Below, in pieces: positions 49,205-58,586 of a stretch of 64,000 bases of DNA (position 1 is the first letter of the stretch; every line of letters begins with the position of its first letter). This DNA comes from Cohnella silvisoli (GTDB lineage: Bacteria > Bacillota > Bacilli > Paenibacillales > Paenibacillaceae). The notes under the pieces were generated by a model. That model was not told the origin of the DNA and made no database searches. It saw nothing but the letters and a program-made list of their open reading frames with translations. Both the position numbers and the translations under genes were made by a program. The stretch is taken from positions 1-64,000 of the forward strand of contig NZ_JAIOAP010000010.1 of the NCBI RefSeq assembly GCF_021190915.1. The letters are read 5' to 3'.

Positions 49205-51565
49205 ATGACAACTGAAGCGATCAAGATTAGCGAAGGAGGAGAAATCACAGCCGTAATATTGTTGGCTCCTGATGCAAATGCTCAAACGTGTCACGCAGCA
49301 TCGATGCTTGCAAAATATTTACAGCGGTCTACAAGTGGGCAAATATTTCATTTCATCACAACGGATTTACATATACCGCATGAAAAAAAACGTATTTATG
49401 TTGGTGTTATGGATCCGGATATCAAATTAAATGCGGAAAGCGCACTCGATGGATTGGGAGATGACGGCTTTGTCATTTATCCGCAAGGAAACAGCATCAG
49501 TATTATCGGAAATACTTCATGGGGTACGGAATTCGGAGTACTTGAGTTTCTGGAACGATATGTTGGCGTTTGTTGGCTGATGCCAGGGCCTGATGGGGAG
49601 GAGGTTCCGCATCATACCGATATCTCAATTCCAATTGTCATCATACGGGACACACCCCAATCTATCTCGAGACATTTCTTCGGCACGGATAAGCCGGTTA
49701 CTAGCAGTGAATGGGCCAGACGAAACAGAATGCATGATACGATTCAGTTCCATCACAATATGTCCGAATTATTTGACCCTGAAATTTATGCGGATCATGC
49801 TGAGTATTATCCGGATGGAGTATTGCCGAATCATCCTGATAATTGGCAGCCTATCATGAACGACACAACGGCCAATGCGGCGATTCAGCGTATCATTACT
49901 TATTTTGAGATGAATCCAGACAAAATTTCTTATTCTCTTGGCATTAATGACAGCCAGAATTACTGTGAAGCTAATCCTGCTCACCCATTGTATACGGGTA
50001 AAATAAATTCAATTGGTTATTTGGATATGTCTGACGTTTATTATCCGTGGATTAACAAAATTGTTGCGGGAGTCACCGAGAAATTTCCTGATAAATATTT
50101 CGGACTGCTGGCTTATTGGAATGTTTACGACCCGCCAACAAGTGTGAAGCTTCATCCTCGAATCGTACCTTACATCACGGATGATAGAATGTCTTGGATA
50201 GATCCCGTTAAGCGGCAAGAAGGACATAACCATACGGAACGTTGGAAGAAAGCGGCGGATCATCTTGCGTTCTATGAATATCTGTACGGCACTCCCTATT
50301 GTGTGCCGCGAGTATATATACATAGAATGGCTGAGAACTACAAATACGCAAGGGATGCTAACGTCATTGCACATGTTGCAGAACTGTTTCCTAATTTCGG
50401 AGAAGGACCAAAGCCATGGATTTCAGCAAAGCTTCAGTGGAATCCCGGTCTGGACGTCGAAGACTTACTAAGCCAGTGGTATATCCGAACAGTTGGAATA
50501 AAGGCGGCCCCATACTTGCGTGAATATTTTGAATATTGGGAATGTTTCTGGGAAACACGTATTTTTAAGACGAAATGGTACCGTAAATGGGCAGATTCCG
50601 CCATACGATTTAATTTTCTTGATTTGTTTGATTCCAGTTATTTGCAAGCAGTGACAGACGATGACATGGCAAAGAGCCGCAGGTTAATGGAGAAGGTCGT
50701 CTTACATGCGGAAACAGACGCGCAGAAGAAACGAGCTCATCTGCTTATGAGCACTTTCGAATACTATGAAGATTCCGTGCTGAGCTACATGAGAAATAAT
50801 AGCATCCCCTGCCCGATAAATAATCGGGAAGCGGTGGAGCTGTTATTGGATAATAGTCACAAAGTATCAATAGCTGAGAGGAGGCTGCGCGGATTAAAGG
50901 TTCCGCAGGGCGATCCGATACTCGTTCCACCTAGTGACCTTTTCTCCTTCGATGGCGTTTGGATATGGCGCGGTACCGAAAGAGCTTTATCTTCCTGCTT
51001 TGCGCAATGGCTTAAGCATACGTCGGATCCTGAGAGGTTCATTCAACAGCTTAAACAGTACGGGAGCAATGAAGAGCAAACGGACTTACGAAATTATGCG
51101 CGGTTTATGTTAGCGGAGTTAGATCACGGTGAGAATCTACTGAATAACAATTCGATTTGTTTTGGACCTGCCACGAACACACCCAAAGAAACAATCAAAT
51201 GGGATTGGTCAGAAAATGCATTAACGAAAATCCGCACCGGCATATGCAGGTTACAAGAAGTTCGCTTGGAACCTGGCTGTTATGGGGTAGTTATCAGACT
51301 GAATGTTACGGAAGAGATGGCATTGGACGCGACTATCAATTGGTATTATCAGATTGCCAATGACCGAGATGAGATTGTCGATTATGTCATTACAGGCAGA
51401 ATACCATTATTGACAGGCAAAGGCGACGAGATCACTTTAGAAGCGATGTTTGAAATTGCGAGTGATAAATGCAGAGTTCCATTGGCATTTCAAGTCTACG
51501 AGATTAAGCCGGATGAACAGCTGGATTTGGAAATAGCTCATATAGCAGTGTATAAGCTGAATTAG
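49205..51565 (+). CDS. DUF4838-type protein without signal peptide (alpha-glucuronidase-like fold, cytosolic paralogue)
   Basis: 786 aa. An N-terminal domain like the GH67 alpha-glucuronidase N-terminal domain (about 1-120) leads to a TIM-barrel-like region (NRMHDTIQFHHNMSELFDPEIY, SYSLGINDSQNYCEANPAHP, GLLAYWNVYDPP, VAELFPNFGEGPKPWISAKLQWNP). A C-terminal beta-sandwich like those repeated in the next gene ends it (YQIANDRDEIVDYVITGRIP). No signal peptide. ATG 49205 is preferred over 49190 because GGGG lies 9 nt before it. It shares most of its core with the secreted protein encoded 60 bp downstream; the catalytic residues of this family are not known to me. Confidence 0.8.
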   Translation: MTTEAIKISEGGEITAVILLAPDANAQTCHAASMLAKYLQRSTSGQIFHFITTDLHIPHEKKRIYVGVMDPDIKLNAESALDGLGDDGFVIYPQGNSISIIGNTSWGTEFGVLEFLERYVGVCWLMPGPDGEEVPHHTDISIPIVIIRDTPQSISRHFFGTDKPVTSSEWARRNRMHDTIQFHHNMSELFDPEIYADHAEYYPDGVLPNHPDNWQPIMNDTTANAAIQRIITYFEMNPDKISYSLGINDSQNYCEANPAHPLYTGKINSIGYLDMSDVYYPWINKIVAGVTEKFPDKYFGLLAYWNVYDPPTSVKLHPRIVPYITDDRMSWIDPVKRQEGHNHTERWKKAADHLAFYEYLYGTPYCVPRVYIHRMAENYKYARDANVIAHVAELFPNFGEGPKPWISAKLQWNPGLDVEDLLSQWYIRTVGIKAAPYLREYFEYWECFWETRIFKTKWYRKWADSAIRFNFLDLFDSSYLQAVTDDDMAKSRRLMEKVVLHAETDAQKKRAHLLMSTFEYYEDSVLSYMRNNSIPCPINNREAVELLLDNSHKVSIAERRLRGLKVPQGDPILVPPSDLFSFDGVWIWRGTERALSSCFAQWLKHTSDPERFIQQLKQYGSNEEQTDLRNYARFMLAELDHGENLLNNNSICFGPATNTPKETIKWDWSENALTKIRTGICRLQEVRLEPGCYGVVIRLNVTEEMALDATINWYYQIANDRDEIVDYVITGRIPLLTGKGDEITLEAMFEIASDKCRVPLAFQVYEIKPDEQLDLEIAHIAVYKLN

Positions 51566-51625
51566 TTCTGGTCTACCCGTTTATAGTAATCATTCTTAAC
51601 TAATAACAAAGGGGGTCCTCATAAA

Positions 51626-54600
51626 ATGAAAACGACTAGAACGGCTCGAATCTCCATTCTATTAATTATCTGCTTAATTTCCTTCTGTTTCAGTTCATTA
51701 TGCGGCGCAGCATCTTCGGCAAGCGTGAATACTGTCAAATATTCCGATTCCAAAGCGGTAAAAGGCGACTATATAAAGGAAGATGAAAGTAAATCACCTA
51801 AAAAAGAGAGCAAACCACCTAAAAAGAAGAAGATCAAATCACCTCACTCGTTAACTATTGTAGATTCAGGTGAAGCCGACGCAGTTATTCTGGTGAGTGA
51901 TACTGCAGACACGCAAACATTGGAAGCAGCTGATTTATTAGTCAAATATATTAAGAAATCGACAGGTGCAGAGCTTGATATTCACACCATTGGGGATGTC
52001 GGGATACCGAGCGGAGGTACTCATATTTATGTCGGGGCCATTGCTCCGGGCAGCGAGTCGGGTGTCAATAACCTGCTGCTGAATTTGGGTACAGACGGGT
52101 TTGTTATCTATCCTCAACACAATAGCAAGACGATCTCTATTATTGGGGCCAATTCATGGGGAACGGAATTCGGTGTAGTTGAGTTTCTAGAGCGGTACGT
52201 AGGCGTACGTTGGCTGCTTCCCGGTCCAGATGGTGAAGATGTGCCGCAGCTATCGGATCTTGTCGTACCCCCCGGAAGCGTTCGGGACCAGCCTGCATTT
52301 ATTTCCAGGAAATTTTTCGGGATAGAAAGCCTTGCAACGAATGTAGAGTGGTCAAAGCTGAATCGCATGCATGATACCATTCATTTCCATCATAATTTGA
52401 ATGTATTGTTTGATCCCGCCAAATTCAGCGATCACCCTGAATATTATCCGGGCGGTGTTGTGCCGACCAGTATACATGGCTGGCAGCCATGTATGAATGA
52501 TGCGACCGCCGCAGCTGCAATTGTTCAAATAAATGCCTATTTCGCGGCCCATCCGGGTGAGATATCCTATTCATTAGGCATTAACGATAACAGTAACTTC
52601 TGCGAGGCGAACCCGTCGAACCCTGATTATCCGAATCCGCCTAAATTGAATTCACTTGGCTATTTGGATATGTCGAACGTTTATTATGCGTGGGTCAATA
52701 AGATCGTGGAAGGTGTTCTGCAACAATATCCGGACAAGTATTTCGGACTGCTGGCTTACTGGAATGTTTACGAACCTCCAACAGATGCAAATCTCGAGCT
52801 GAATCCAAGAGTCATTCCTTATATCACGGATGATCGGCTTTCCTGGAATGATGAAGAAAAGGCAGAAGAAGGGCATCAGCTCACGGAGGACTGGTCTAAG
52901 AAGGCAACCGGCTTGGCTTTTTACGAGTATCTATATGGTTTTCCATATGGAGTTCCGCGTTTCTATCCGCATGTCATGGCCAAAAATTATCAATATTCGT
53001 TAGCTAACAACGTCGTTGCGCATGTTGCAGAGTTATTTCCGAACTTCGGTGAGGGACCCAAGCCTTGGTTGTCCGCAAAGCTTCAGTGGAATCCAAACCA
53101 AGATGTGGACGCGTTGTTGAATGATTGGTATGTGAGGGCAGTCGGCGAGGAAGCTGCTCCGTATTTGAAGCAATACTACGATCACTGGGAACAATTTTGG
53201 TCAGAGCGGATATTTTCCTCGGAATGGTATTTGAACTGGGCCAATTCTCCGAACCGTAACAATTTCATGAACCTCTATGACTATATTTATCTGGCTGAAG
53301 TAACGGACGAGGACTTGTCCTTAAGCCGCAATTTAATGGAGCAGGTGGTTGAGCATGCAGGAACAAATGCTCAAATTACCCGTGCACAGAAGCTTCTTAG
53401 CACATTCGAATATTATGAGGCTTCATCGCTTAGTTATATGCGCAAGTCCAAGATAGCGGCACCAACGTCGCTACAGCAAGCGTTGGATATGCTAACCGAA
53501 TTAAGCGTTGCGATGGAGATGGCCGACAAGCAAACCGAATTGAATCTAGCTTCGAAATCAGATCCCATTCTTTATCTAACGAGTAATCCAATTAAAGGAA
53601 CCTTCGGATGGAATGGAACCCAACCGGGCTTGTTCTCCTCGTTATTGTTATGGCTGGAAACTGCACCGTCAATTGAAGTAAATTCCTTTAAGACGAGTCT
53701 CACTTCTATCGCACAAGACGGTGAACAACCTTATTTGAAGGAATATGTCTTGCTATTATTAGCGGTAATGAATGATGCTCCTAATTTGGTTAAGAATCCA
53801 TCCTTTGAGATCGGGGAAGCGGGCGATCCCAAAGAAGCCTGGAACTGGAATCATTGGCAGAACGAAGCAGAGGGCGAATTCATTAGAACTTCAGATTTTA
53901 GCCATTCTGGCAACCAGAGTATTGAAGTGAAAGGCGTAACTGCAGTTGGAGGACTTGCTCAAAATGTTCCCCTTAAACAACCTGGTAAGTATGGAGCGCT
54001 GCTGCGTTTCTATGTACCGGAAGACTCCGTGACGAAAGGGACCATTCAATGGTATATCAACTTACGGGACATCAATAACAATATTGTCGATAGTGTGATT
54101 ACGAATTATATGCCGACCTATGCAAACAAGGGTAAATGGGTGACAATGGAGGCCATATTCAATGCTCCCGCATCCGCTGTGACTGCTGAGTATGGTCCTC
54201 CGATATGGGGCATGAAATCCGGAGAGAAACTCTATATGGATGACATGGCATTATATTTGTTGGACAGTTCAGCGGTCGATCCCATCCAGGTAACCTCTGT
54301 AGAAGCGCAGCAAGGCGCTATTGAAGTAGGATTCGATCAACAGCTTGCATCCGAACCGCTGTTGGCGGATTTCACAATTACGCAAATGCAGCAAATTATT
54401 AACAATGGAAAACCTGTTCTATCTTCGGTGAAAGAAATAACGCCGACAGCCCTATCATGGGATGAGTCAACCCATACGGCAAGCTTGTCAATCCCCATAC
54501 CTTACTCTTCTTATGTGGAGCAAAGTATTATCTACAGTGTATCTTATCAACATCGTACGGCATTACTGTCAAATCCGGTTAATTTGGCTGCTGCAACGAA

Positions 54601-55849
54601 TTTAACTAATTTGTTACAGAATGCATCTTTCGAAACGGGTGATGCACCATGGTGGCTGTGGAAGGAAGGGGTCGACGGCACATTAAGCCGCAGCAGCGCT
54701 GTAAAAAGAACGGGTAATTATAGCCTTGGGCTCGATGGCGTCTCCTTCGTGGGCGGGCCGATTCAGACGATAGCTGTAGCTCCGGGTTTATACGAAGCAG
54801 TAGCTTATTATTATACGCCTGAAGGTTCCACGACCGGGGCTACAATCCAATGGGGGCTTAATTTGCGGGATCAGAATAATGCAATTGTCAGCAGTGTGGT
54901 GACAGGAAAAGAGGCTGTAGCTGCAAGTAACGGTAGTTGGAGAATGATGGAAACTATATTTGAGGTTACAGCGTCGGTTACTCAAGTGCAGCTTATTTTC
55001 CCGACATGGGGTCTGCAATCCGGAGAGAAGCTATATTTGGATGATATTGCTTTATACAGGCTGGATGCTCAGGCGACTAAGGTCGCATCCGTACATGCGG
55101 AGCAGGGCACAATTGAGGTTGCGTTTAATCAAGCCCCGGCAGCAGCACCTGAGTTGTCCAGCTTTAATGTCAAACAACAAACCAATAATGGTGAGGCAGT
55201 AGAAGTGACTCCAACCGCAATGGTATGGAATGAGAATACATTAACGGCAACCTTGAAGATTCCCAAGCCCTACGCAACTTCAGAGGAGAAAAGTATTGTT
55301 TATCGTGTCTCCTATGAGGGAGGAGCCTATATTGAAGCAGATCCATTTGTTGTAGAAGCAGCAGCGAATTTATCAAATTTGGTGCTGAATCCCTCCTTTG
55401 AAAATGGTGATGCACCATGGTGGTTCTGGAAGGAAGGGGCTAACGGCACAATAAGCCGCAGCGGAACTGTTACGAGAACGGGTGACTTTAGTCTTGAGCT
55501 CGATGGCGTTTCCTTCGTCGGCGGACCGATTCAAACGGTCGCTGTCGAGCCGGGTGTATATGAATCTGTATTTTACTATTATACGCCTGCCGGTTCCACC
55601 ACCGGAGCTACGATTCAGTGGGGCCACAACTTGCGGGATCAGAACGGTGCAATTGTCAGCAGCGTGGTAACCGAGAAAGAATCCATAGCTACTAGCAGCG
55701 GCAGTTGGAAGAGAATGGAGCTTGTGTTCGAAGTTACAGCGCCGGTTACCCATGTGCAGCTTAGTTTCCCAACATGGGATCTACAAGCCGGAGAGAAGCT
55801 TTATCTGGATGATATTGCATTATATAAGCTAGCAGTACCGCAAGAGTAG
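51626..55849 (+). CDS. Secreted DUF4838-type protein with three repeated carbohydrate-binding-like domains
   Basis: 1407 aa. Signal peptide (1-30), a Lys/Ser/Pro-rich linker (about 45-75), the DUF4838 core (about 75-700) and then three CBM_4_9-like beta-sandwich modules starting near 716, 995 and 1250, each opening with N-x-SFE (LVKNPSFE, LLQNASFE, LVLNPSFE) and containing GxTIQW. Two Ig-like linkers (VTSVEAQQGAIEVGFDQ and VASVHAEQGTIEVAFNQ) lie between them. Modules 2 and 3 are very alike even in DNA. It is the extracellular partner of the cytosolic paralogue upstream, and probably cuts or holds a polysaccharide outside the cell before import by the transporter downstream. Confidence 0.82.
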   Translation: MKTTRTARISILLIICLISFCFSSLCGAASSASVNTVKYSDSKAVKGDYIKEDESKSPKKESKPPKKKKIKSPHSLTIVDSGEADAVILVSDTADTQTLEAADLLVKYIKKSTGAELDIHTIGDVGIPSGGTHIYVGAIAPGSESGVNNLLLNLGTDGFVIYPQHNSKTISIIGANSWGTEFGVVEFLERYVGVRWLLPGPDGEDVPQLSDLVVPPGSVRDQPAFISRKFFGIESLATNVEWSKLNRMHDTIHFHHNLNVLFDPAKFSDHPEYYPGGVVPTSIHGWQPCMNDATAAAAIVQINAYFAAHPGEISYSLGINDNSNFCEANPSNPDYPNPPKLNSLGYLDMSNVYYAWVNKIVEGVLQQYPDKYFGLLAYWNVYEPPTDANLELNPRVIPYITDDRLSWNDEEKAEEGHQLTEDWSKKATGLAFYEYLYGFPYGVPRFYPHVMAKNYQYSLANNVVAHVAELFPNFGEGPKPWLSAKLQWNPNQDVDALLNDWYVRAVGEEAAPYLKQYYDHWEQFWSERIFSSEWYLNWANSPNRNNFMNLYDYIYLAEVTDEDLSLSRNLMEQVVEHAGTNAQITRAQKLLSTFEYYEASSLSYMRKSKIAAPTSLQQALDMLTELSVAMEMADKQTELNLASKSDPILYLTSNPIKGTFGWNGTQPGLFSSLLLWLETAPSIEVNSFKTSLTSIAQDGEQPYLKEYVLLLLAVMNDAPNLVKNPSFEIGEAGDPKEAWNWNHWQNEAEGEFIRTSDFSHSGNQSIEVKGVTAVGGLAQNVPLKQPGKYGALLRFYVPEDSVTKGTIQWYINLRDINNNIVDSVITNYMPTYANKGKWVTMEAIFNAPASAVTAEYGPPIWGMKSGEKLYMDDMALYLLDSSAVDPIQVTSVEAQQGAIEVGFDQQLASEPLLADFTITQMQQIINNGKPVLSSVKEITPTALSWDESTHTASLSIPIPYSSYVEQSIIYSVSYQHRTALLSNPVNLAAATNLTNLLQNASFETGDAPWWLWKEGVDGTLSRSSAVKRTGNYSLGLDGVSFVGGPIQTIAVAPGLYEAVAYYYTPEGSTTGATIQWGLNLRDQNNAIVSSVVTGKEAVAASNGSWRMMETIFEVTASVTQVQLIFPTWGLQSGEKLYLDDIALYRLDAQATKVASVHAEQGTIEVAFNQAPAAAPELSSFNVKQQTNNGEAVEVTPTAMVWNENTLTATLKIPKPYATSEEKSIVYRVSYEGGAYIEADPFVVEAAANLSNLVLNPSFENGDAPWWFWKEGANGTISRSGTVTRTGDFSLELDGVSFVGGPIQTVAVEPGVYESVFYYYTPAGSTTGATIQWGHNLRDQNGAIVSSVVTEKESIATSSGSWKRMELVFEVTAPVTHVQLSFPTWDLQAGEKLYLDDIALYKLAVPQE
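54640..55838 (+). repeat. Tandem duplication of a carbohydrate-binding module in coding DNA
   Basis: The segment 54640-55070 recurs at 55409-55838 with strong DNA similarity (both start GGTGATGCACCATGGTGG and contain GATGGCGT and GGAGAGAAGCT). The similarity at base level shows a fairly recent internal duplication. Confidence 0.8.
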
Positions 55850-55878
55850 TTCGATTTTATTTACTGATATAAAATTAT

Positions 55879-55892
55879 TTCACTTACGTGAA
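55879..55892. promoter_or_regulatory. Putative IclR operator before the second ABC importer
   Basis: TTCACTTACGTGAA, palindromic arms TTCAC/GTGAA, 7 bp upstream of the -35. Confidence 0.5.
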
Positions 55893-55899
55893 AGAGTTA

Positions 55900-55928
55900 T
55901 TGACATCGATTTATGTAAGGGGTAATAT
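55900..55928 (+). promoter_or_regulatory. Promoter of the second ABC importer
   Basis: TTGACA (55900-55905), exactly 17 bp, TAATAT (55923-55928). Confidence 0.68.
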
Positions 55929-55952
55929 CAATTTGACTAAACGTGAAAACAA

Positions 55953-55966
55953 TTCATATCCGTGAA
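55953..55966. promoter_or_regulatory. Putative IclR operator downstream of the promoter
   Basis: TTCATATCCGTGAA, about 25 bp after the -10, with a further half-site (CGTGAA) at 55942. It is placed for roadblock-type repression. Confidence 0.48.
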
Positions 55967-56049
55967 AACGAAAATATGCGGGTTGCTACAATGCAATTGT
56001 GAATTGGATAGCGAATAGATCAAACACATTAAATTCGGGGGGCGTCAAA

Positions 56050-57531
56050 ATGAAGGTGTCGATGAACAAAGCCTTAAGCATCATAGTGAGTGTGGTTATG
56101 TTGTTAACAATCGTAATCGGTTGCAGCAACAACAATGAGGCTGGAGAAAAAACAACTGCGCCATCGAATAATGCTGCTTCATCAGCGCCAGCTAGTGAAG
56201 AAACCAACGTGTATCCGGATAATGGATTGTCTGCAAAAGTTGAAGTAAAGCTCAAGCTCGGGTTTTGGGAAAACGGATACGGTCGTGAATGGATTGATAA
56301 CGCAATTTCAAAGTTCACGGAAAAATATCCGAATGTGAAGTTTGATGTGACGTATTCTCCCAAAATTATGGATCTAATTAGCACAAAAATTGCCGCCAAA
56401 AACGATGATGACATGTTTGACATCATTTCGCCGGCATTTAACTCCAAAGCAGAGAAGGTTCAAGTCATTCAAGCAGGATTGTTCGAAGAGGTAACGGATT
56501 TATGGGATCGCGTTCTACCGGATTCGAATGGGCGTACTTTCCGTGAACTTGTCCCTAAAGGCACATTTGAATTCGCGGAACAATATAATGGGAAGTTTTA
56601 CGAAATTCCGATGGGAGGATCAACTGTCGGGTTGTTCTACGACAAGGCGCTGTTCGAGAAAAATGGCTGGAATGAAAATCCGAAAACCTGGGAAGAATTT
56701 CTCCAATTGATGGCGGATATTAAATCCAAGGGAATTATTCCAATCACATATCCTGGTGTATATCCTTCGTATCTATCGTTCGCATTCGGAATCAAACAGT
56801 TTGAGATTGCGGAGAAAAACGGCAATTTAGAAGAGTTTACCAAAAGATTCCGGAAGAGCGAATTGCCGATCTATACTTCAGTAGAAAACAAGGAGATTTG
56901 GACGCGTATCTACGAGATGGGGAAACTAGGGTATTTCCCTCCAGGAGTAGCGGCACTGAATCATACACAATCTCAAATGCAATTGTTGCAGCACAAAGCG
57001 GCGCTTGGGGCAACAGGCGATTGGGTTCAGAATGAGATGAAGGATTCCATTCCGGACGGTTTCAAGTGGGGCTACATGGCGATTCCGTTCAGCAGTACGC
57101 CGGGAGATACGATATGGATTGAGAACTACATTGGAGCCGGCGGCATCATGATTTGGAAAAATAAAAGCGATCTGATTAAGAACTGGGCCAAAGAATTTAT
57201 TGTATTCCTCTTGAGTAATGATATTCAGGCTTATAATAATAAGTCAGCCGGGATTTATCCGATTCGCAAGGACTTCCTGGACAATCCGGACAATATTAAG
57301 GAAATGCAGGATGCACCAAAAGCCATTATGGAGTTTTCTAAGAATAACAACATACAGCTTGGATTGACTTCGAAAGAAGTCATCATTGAAGGTCCTATTG
57401 CTGCCCAAGCGGATAAGTTGGCAACAGAAATGATTAATGATGCTGCGTCCGGCAAGAAGGATCCTCTACCTGTTCTGGAAGAAGCGGAAAAGTTGATAGA
57501 GAGGGCCGTTAAAGAAACGGCTAAAAAATAA
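56050..57531 (+). CDS. ABC sugar importer, substrate-binding lipoprotein (CUT1)
   Basis: 493 aa. Signal peptide with lipobox IVIGC, linker rich in Asn/Ala/Ser, then an SBP_bac_1 fold that parallels the protein at 38493 line by line (NVYPDNGLSAKVEVKLKLGF and ISKFTEKYPNVKFDVT). ATG 56050 follows GGGGGGC by 7 nt; the open frame before it covers the promoter leader. Two permeases follow. Its ligand probably comes from the DUF4838 enzymes encoded just upstream. Confidence 0.92.
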   Translation: MKVSMNKALSIIVSVVMLLTIVIGCSNNNEAGEKTTAPSNNAASSAPASEETNVYPDNGLSAKVEVKLKLGFWENGYGREWIDNAISKFTEKYPNVKFDVTYSPKIMDLISTKIAAKNDDDMFDIISPAFNSKAEKVQVIQAGLFEEVTDLWDRVLPDSNGRTFRELVPKGTFEFAEQYNGKFYEIPMGGSTVGLFYDKALFEKNGWNENPKTWEEFLQLMADIKSKGIIPITYPGVYPSYLSFAFGIKQFEIAEKNGNLEEFTKRFRKSELPIYTSVENKEIWTRIYEMGKLGYFPPGVAALNHTQSQMQLLQHKAALGATGDWVQNEMKDSIPDGFKWGYMAIPFSSTPGDTIWIENYIGAGGIMIWKNKSDLIKNWAKEFIVFLLSNDIQAYNNKSAGIYPIRKDFLDNPDNIKEMQDAPKAIMEFSKNNNIQLGLTSKEVIIEGPIAAQADKLATEMINDAASGKKDPLPVLEEAEKLIERAVKETAKK

Positions 57532-57545
57532 TACCATTATCTCGG

Positions 57546-57571
57546 GGGAAGGAAGCAGGATATTCCTTCCC
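57546..57571 (+). other. Stem-loop between binding-protein and permease genes
   Basis: A 9-bp perfect stem GGGAAGGAA/TTCCTTCCC with an 8-nt loop and CTCTTG behind it. Third case of this arrangement in the window. Confidence 0.7.
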
Positions 57572-57617
57572 TCTTGTAGTTTCGATCATTTGGAACAGTG
57601 TGAAAGGAGACTCAACT

Positions 57618-58556
57618 ATGGCATCGTCTGAAACTACAAGAACAACTCATAAAGGGTCTTTGATGAAAAAGAGCGATATGCAGAAACGGTTGTTTGTACT
57701 CATCGCTGTTTGGCCCTGTTTTATTGGATATCTGCTATTTAATCTATATCCGAATATCGTTTCCGTCTACTATTCGTTGATCGATTGGAATGGGATTTCC
57801 GAAGCGAAATTCGTAGGTCTATCCAATTTTGTATCCATGTTTCAGGATGTTTTTGTTTGGCGTGCGTTGTATCATAATTTGATTCTAATTCTGACCATTC
57901 CTGTTTTGACAGTATATATTTCACTTATTCTGGCGTATCTGCTCATAAACAAAGGTTACCTCGAAGTGAAATTGTACCGAATTCTATTTTTTATTCCTAA
58001 TATATTGGCCGTTATCGTTATCACCTTGCTGTGGTCTTTTATATACGACGGAAGCTATGGCATATTGAACGGGTTATTAAAAATTATCGGAATCGATATG
58101 AAAGAATATTATTGGTTAGGTGATAGGAGCACGGCGCTTTGGGCCTTATTACCGCCGTTAATTTGGAGCGGCGTGGGCTTATATGTCGTCATTTTCATGA
58201 ATGCAATGAAGAGTATTCCTCCCTCCCTGTATGAAGCAGCAGTTCTTGAGGGAGCATCCCATACGACGAGACTATTTAAAATTACCATTCCATTACTTAG
58301 CCCCATTATTAGGGTTGGAGTTTTGTTTATTTCACTTGGGGTATTTAAGGGATTTGAGTTTATGCTGATCTTGACGAATGGCGGTCCGTCCGGGTCGACG
58401 GACGTTATTGGACTTTATATGTTTAGTATGGCTTTCGGCAGCACGTCGCATAATTATGGTTATGCTTCGGCCATCGGGATGTTTCTATTCGTTATTCTAA
58501 TTGCCGTGAAATTGATTACCGATAGAATTGGATCAAAGGAAAGCCTCGAATACTAA
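57618..58556 (+). CDS. ABC sugar importer permease, MalF/UgpA type
   Basis: 312 aa with six membrane segments. EAA loop YEAAVLEGASHTTRLFKITIPL. ATG 57618 is chosen: AAAGGAG ends 8 nt before it, while the upstream GTG precedes that site. Close paralogue of the permease at 40045, but with its own N-terminal tail (ASSETTRTTHKGSLMKKSDM). Confidence 0.91.
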   Translation: MASSETTRTTHKGSLMKKSDMQKRLFVLIAVWPCFIGYLLFNLYPNIVSVYYSLIDWNGISEAKFVGLSNFVSMFQDVFVWRALYHNLILILTIPVLTVYISLILAYLLINKGYLEVKLYRILFFIPNILAVIVITLLWSFIYDGSYGILNGLLKIIGIDMKEYYWLGDRSTALWALLPPLIWSGVGLYVVIFMNAMKSIPPSLYEAAVLEGASHTTRLFKITIPLLSPIIRVGVLFISLGVFKGFEFMLILTNGGPSGSTDVIGLYMFSMAFGSTSHNYGYASAIGMFLFVILIAVKLITDRIGSKESLEY

Positions 58557-58586
58557 TTTTACTGCGTATTGAAAGTAGGGGACAGA

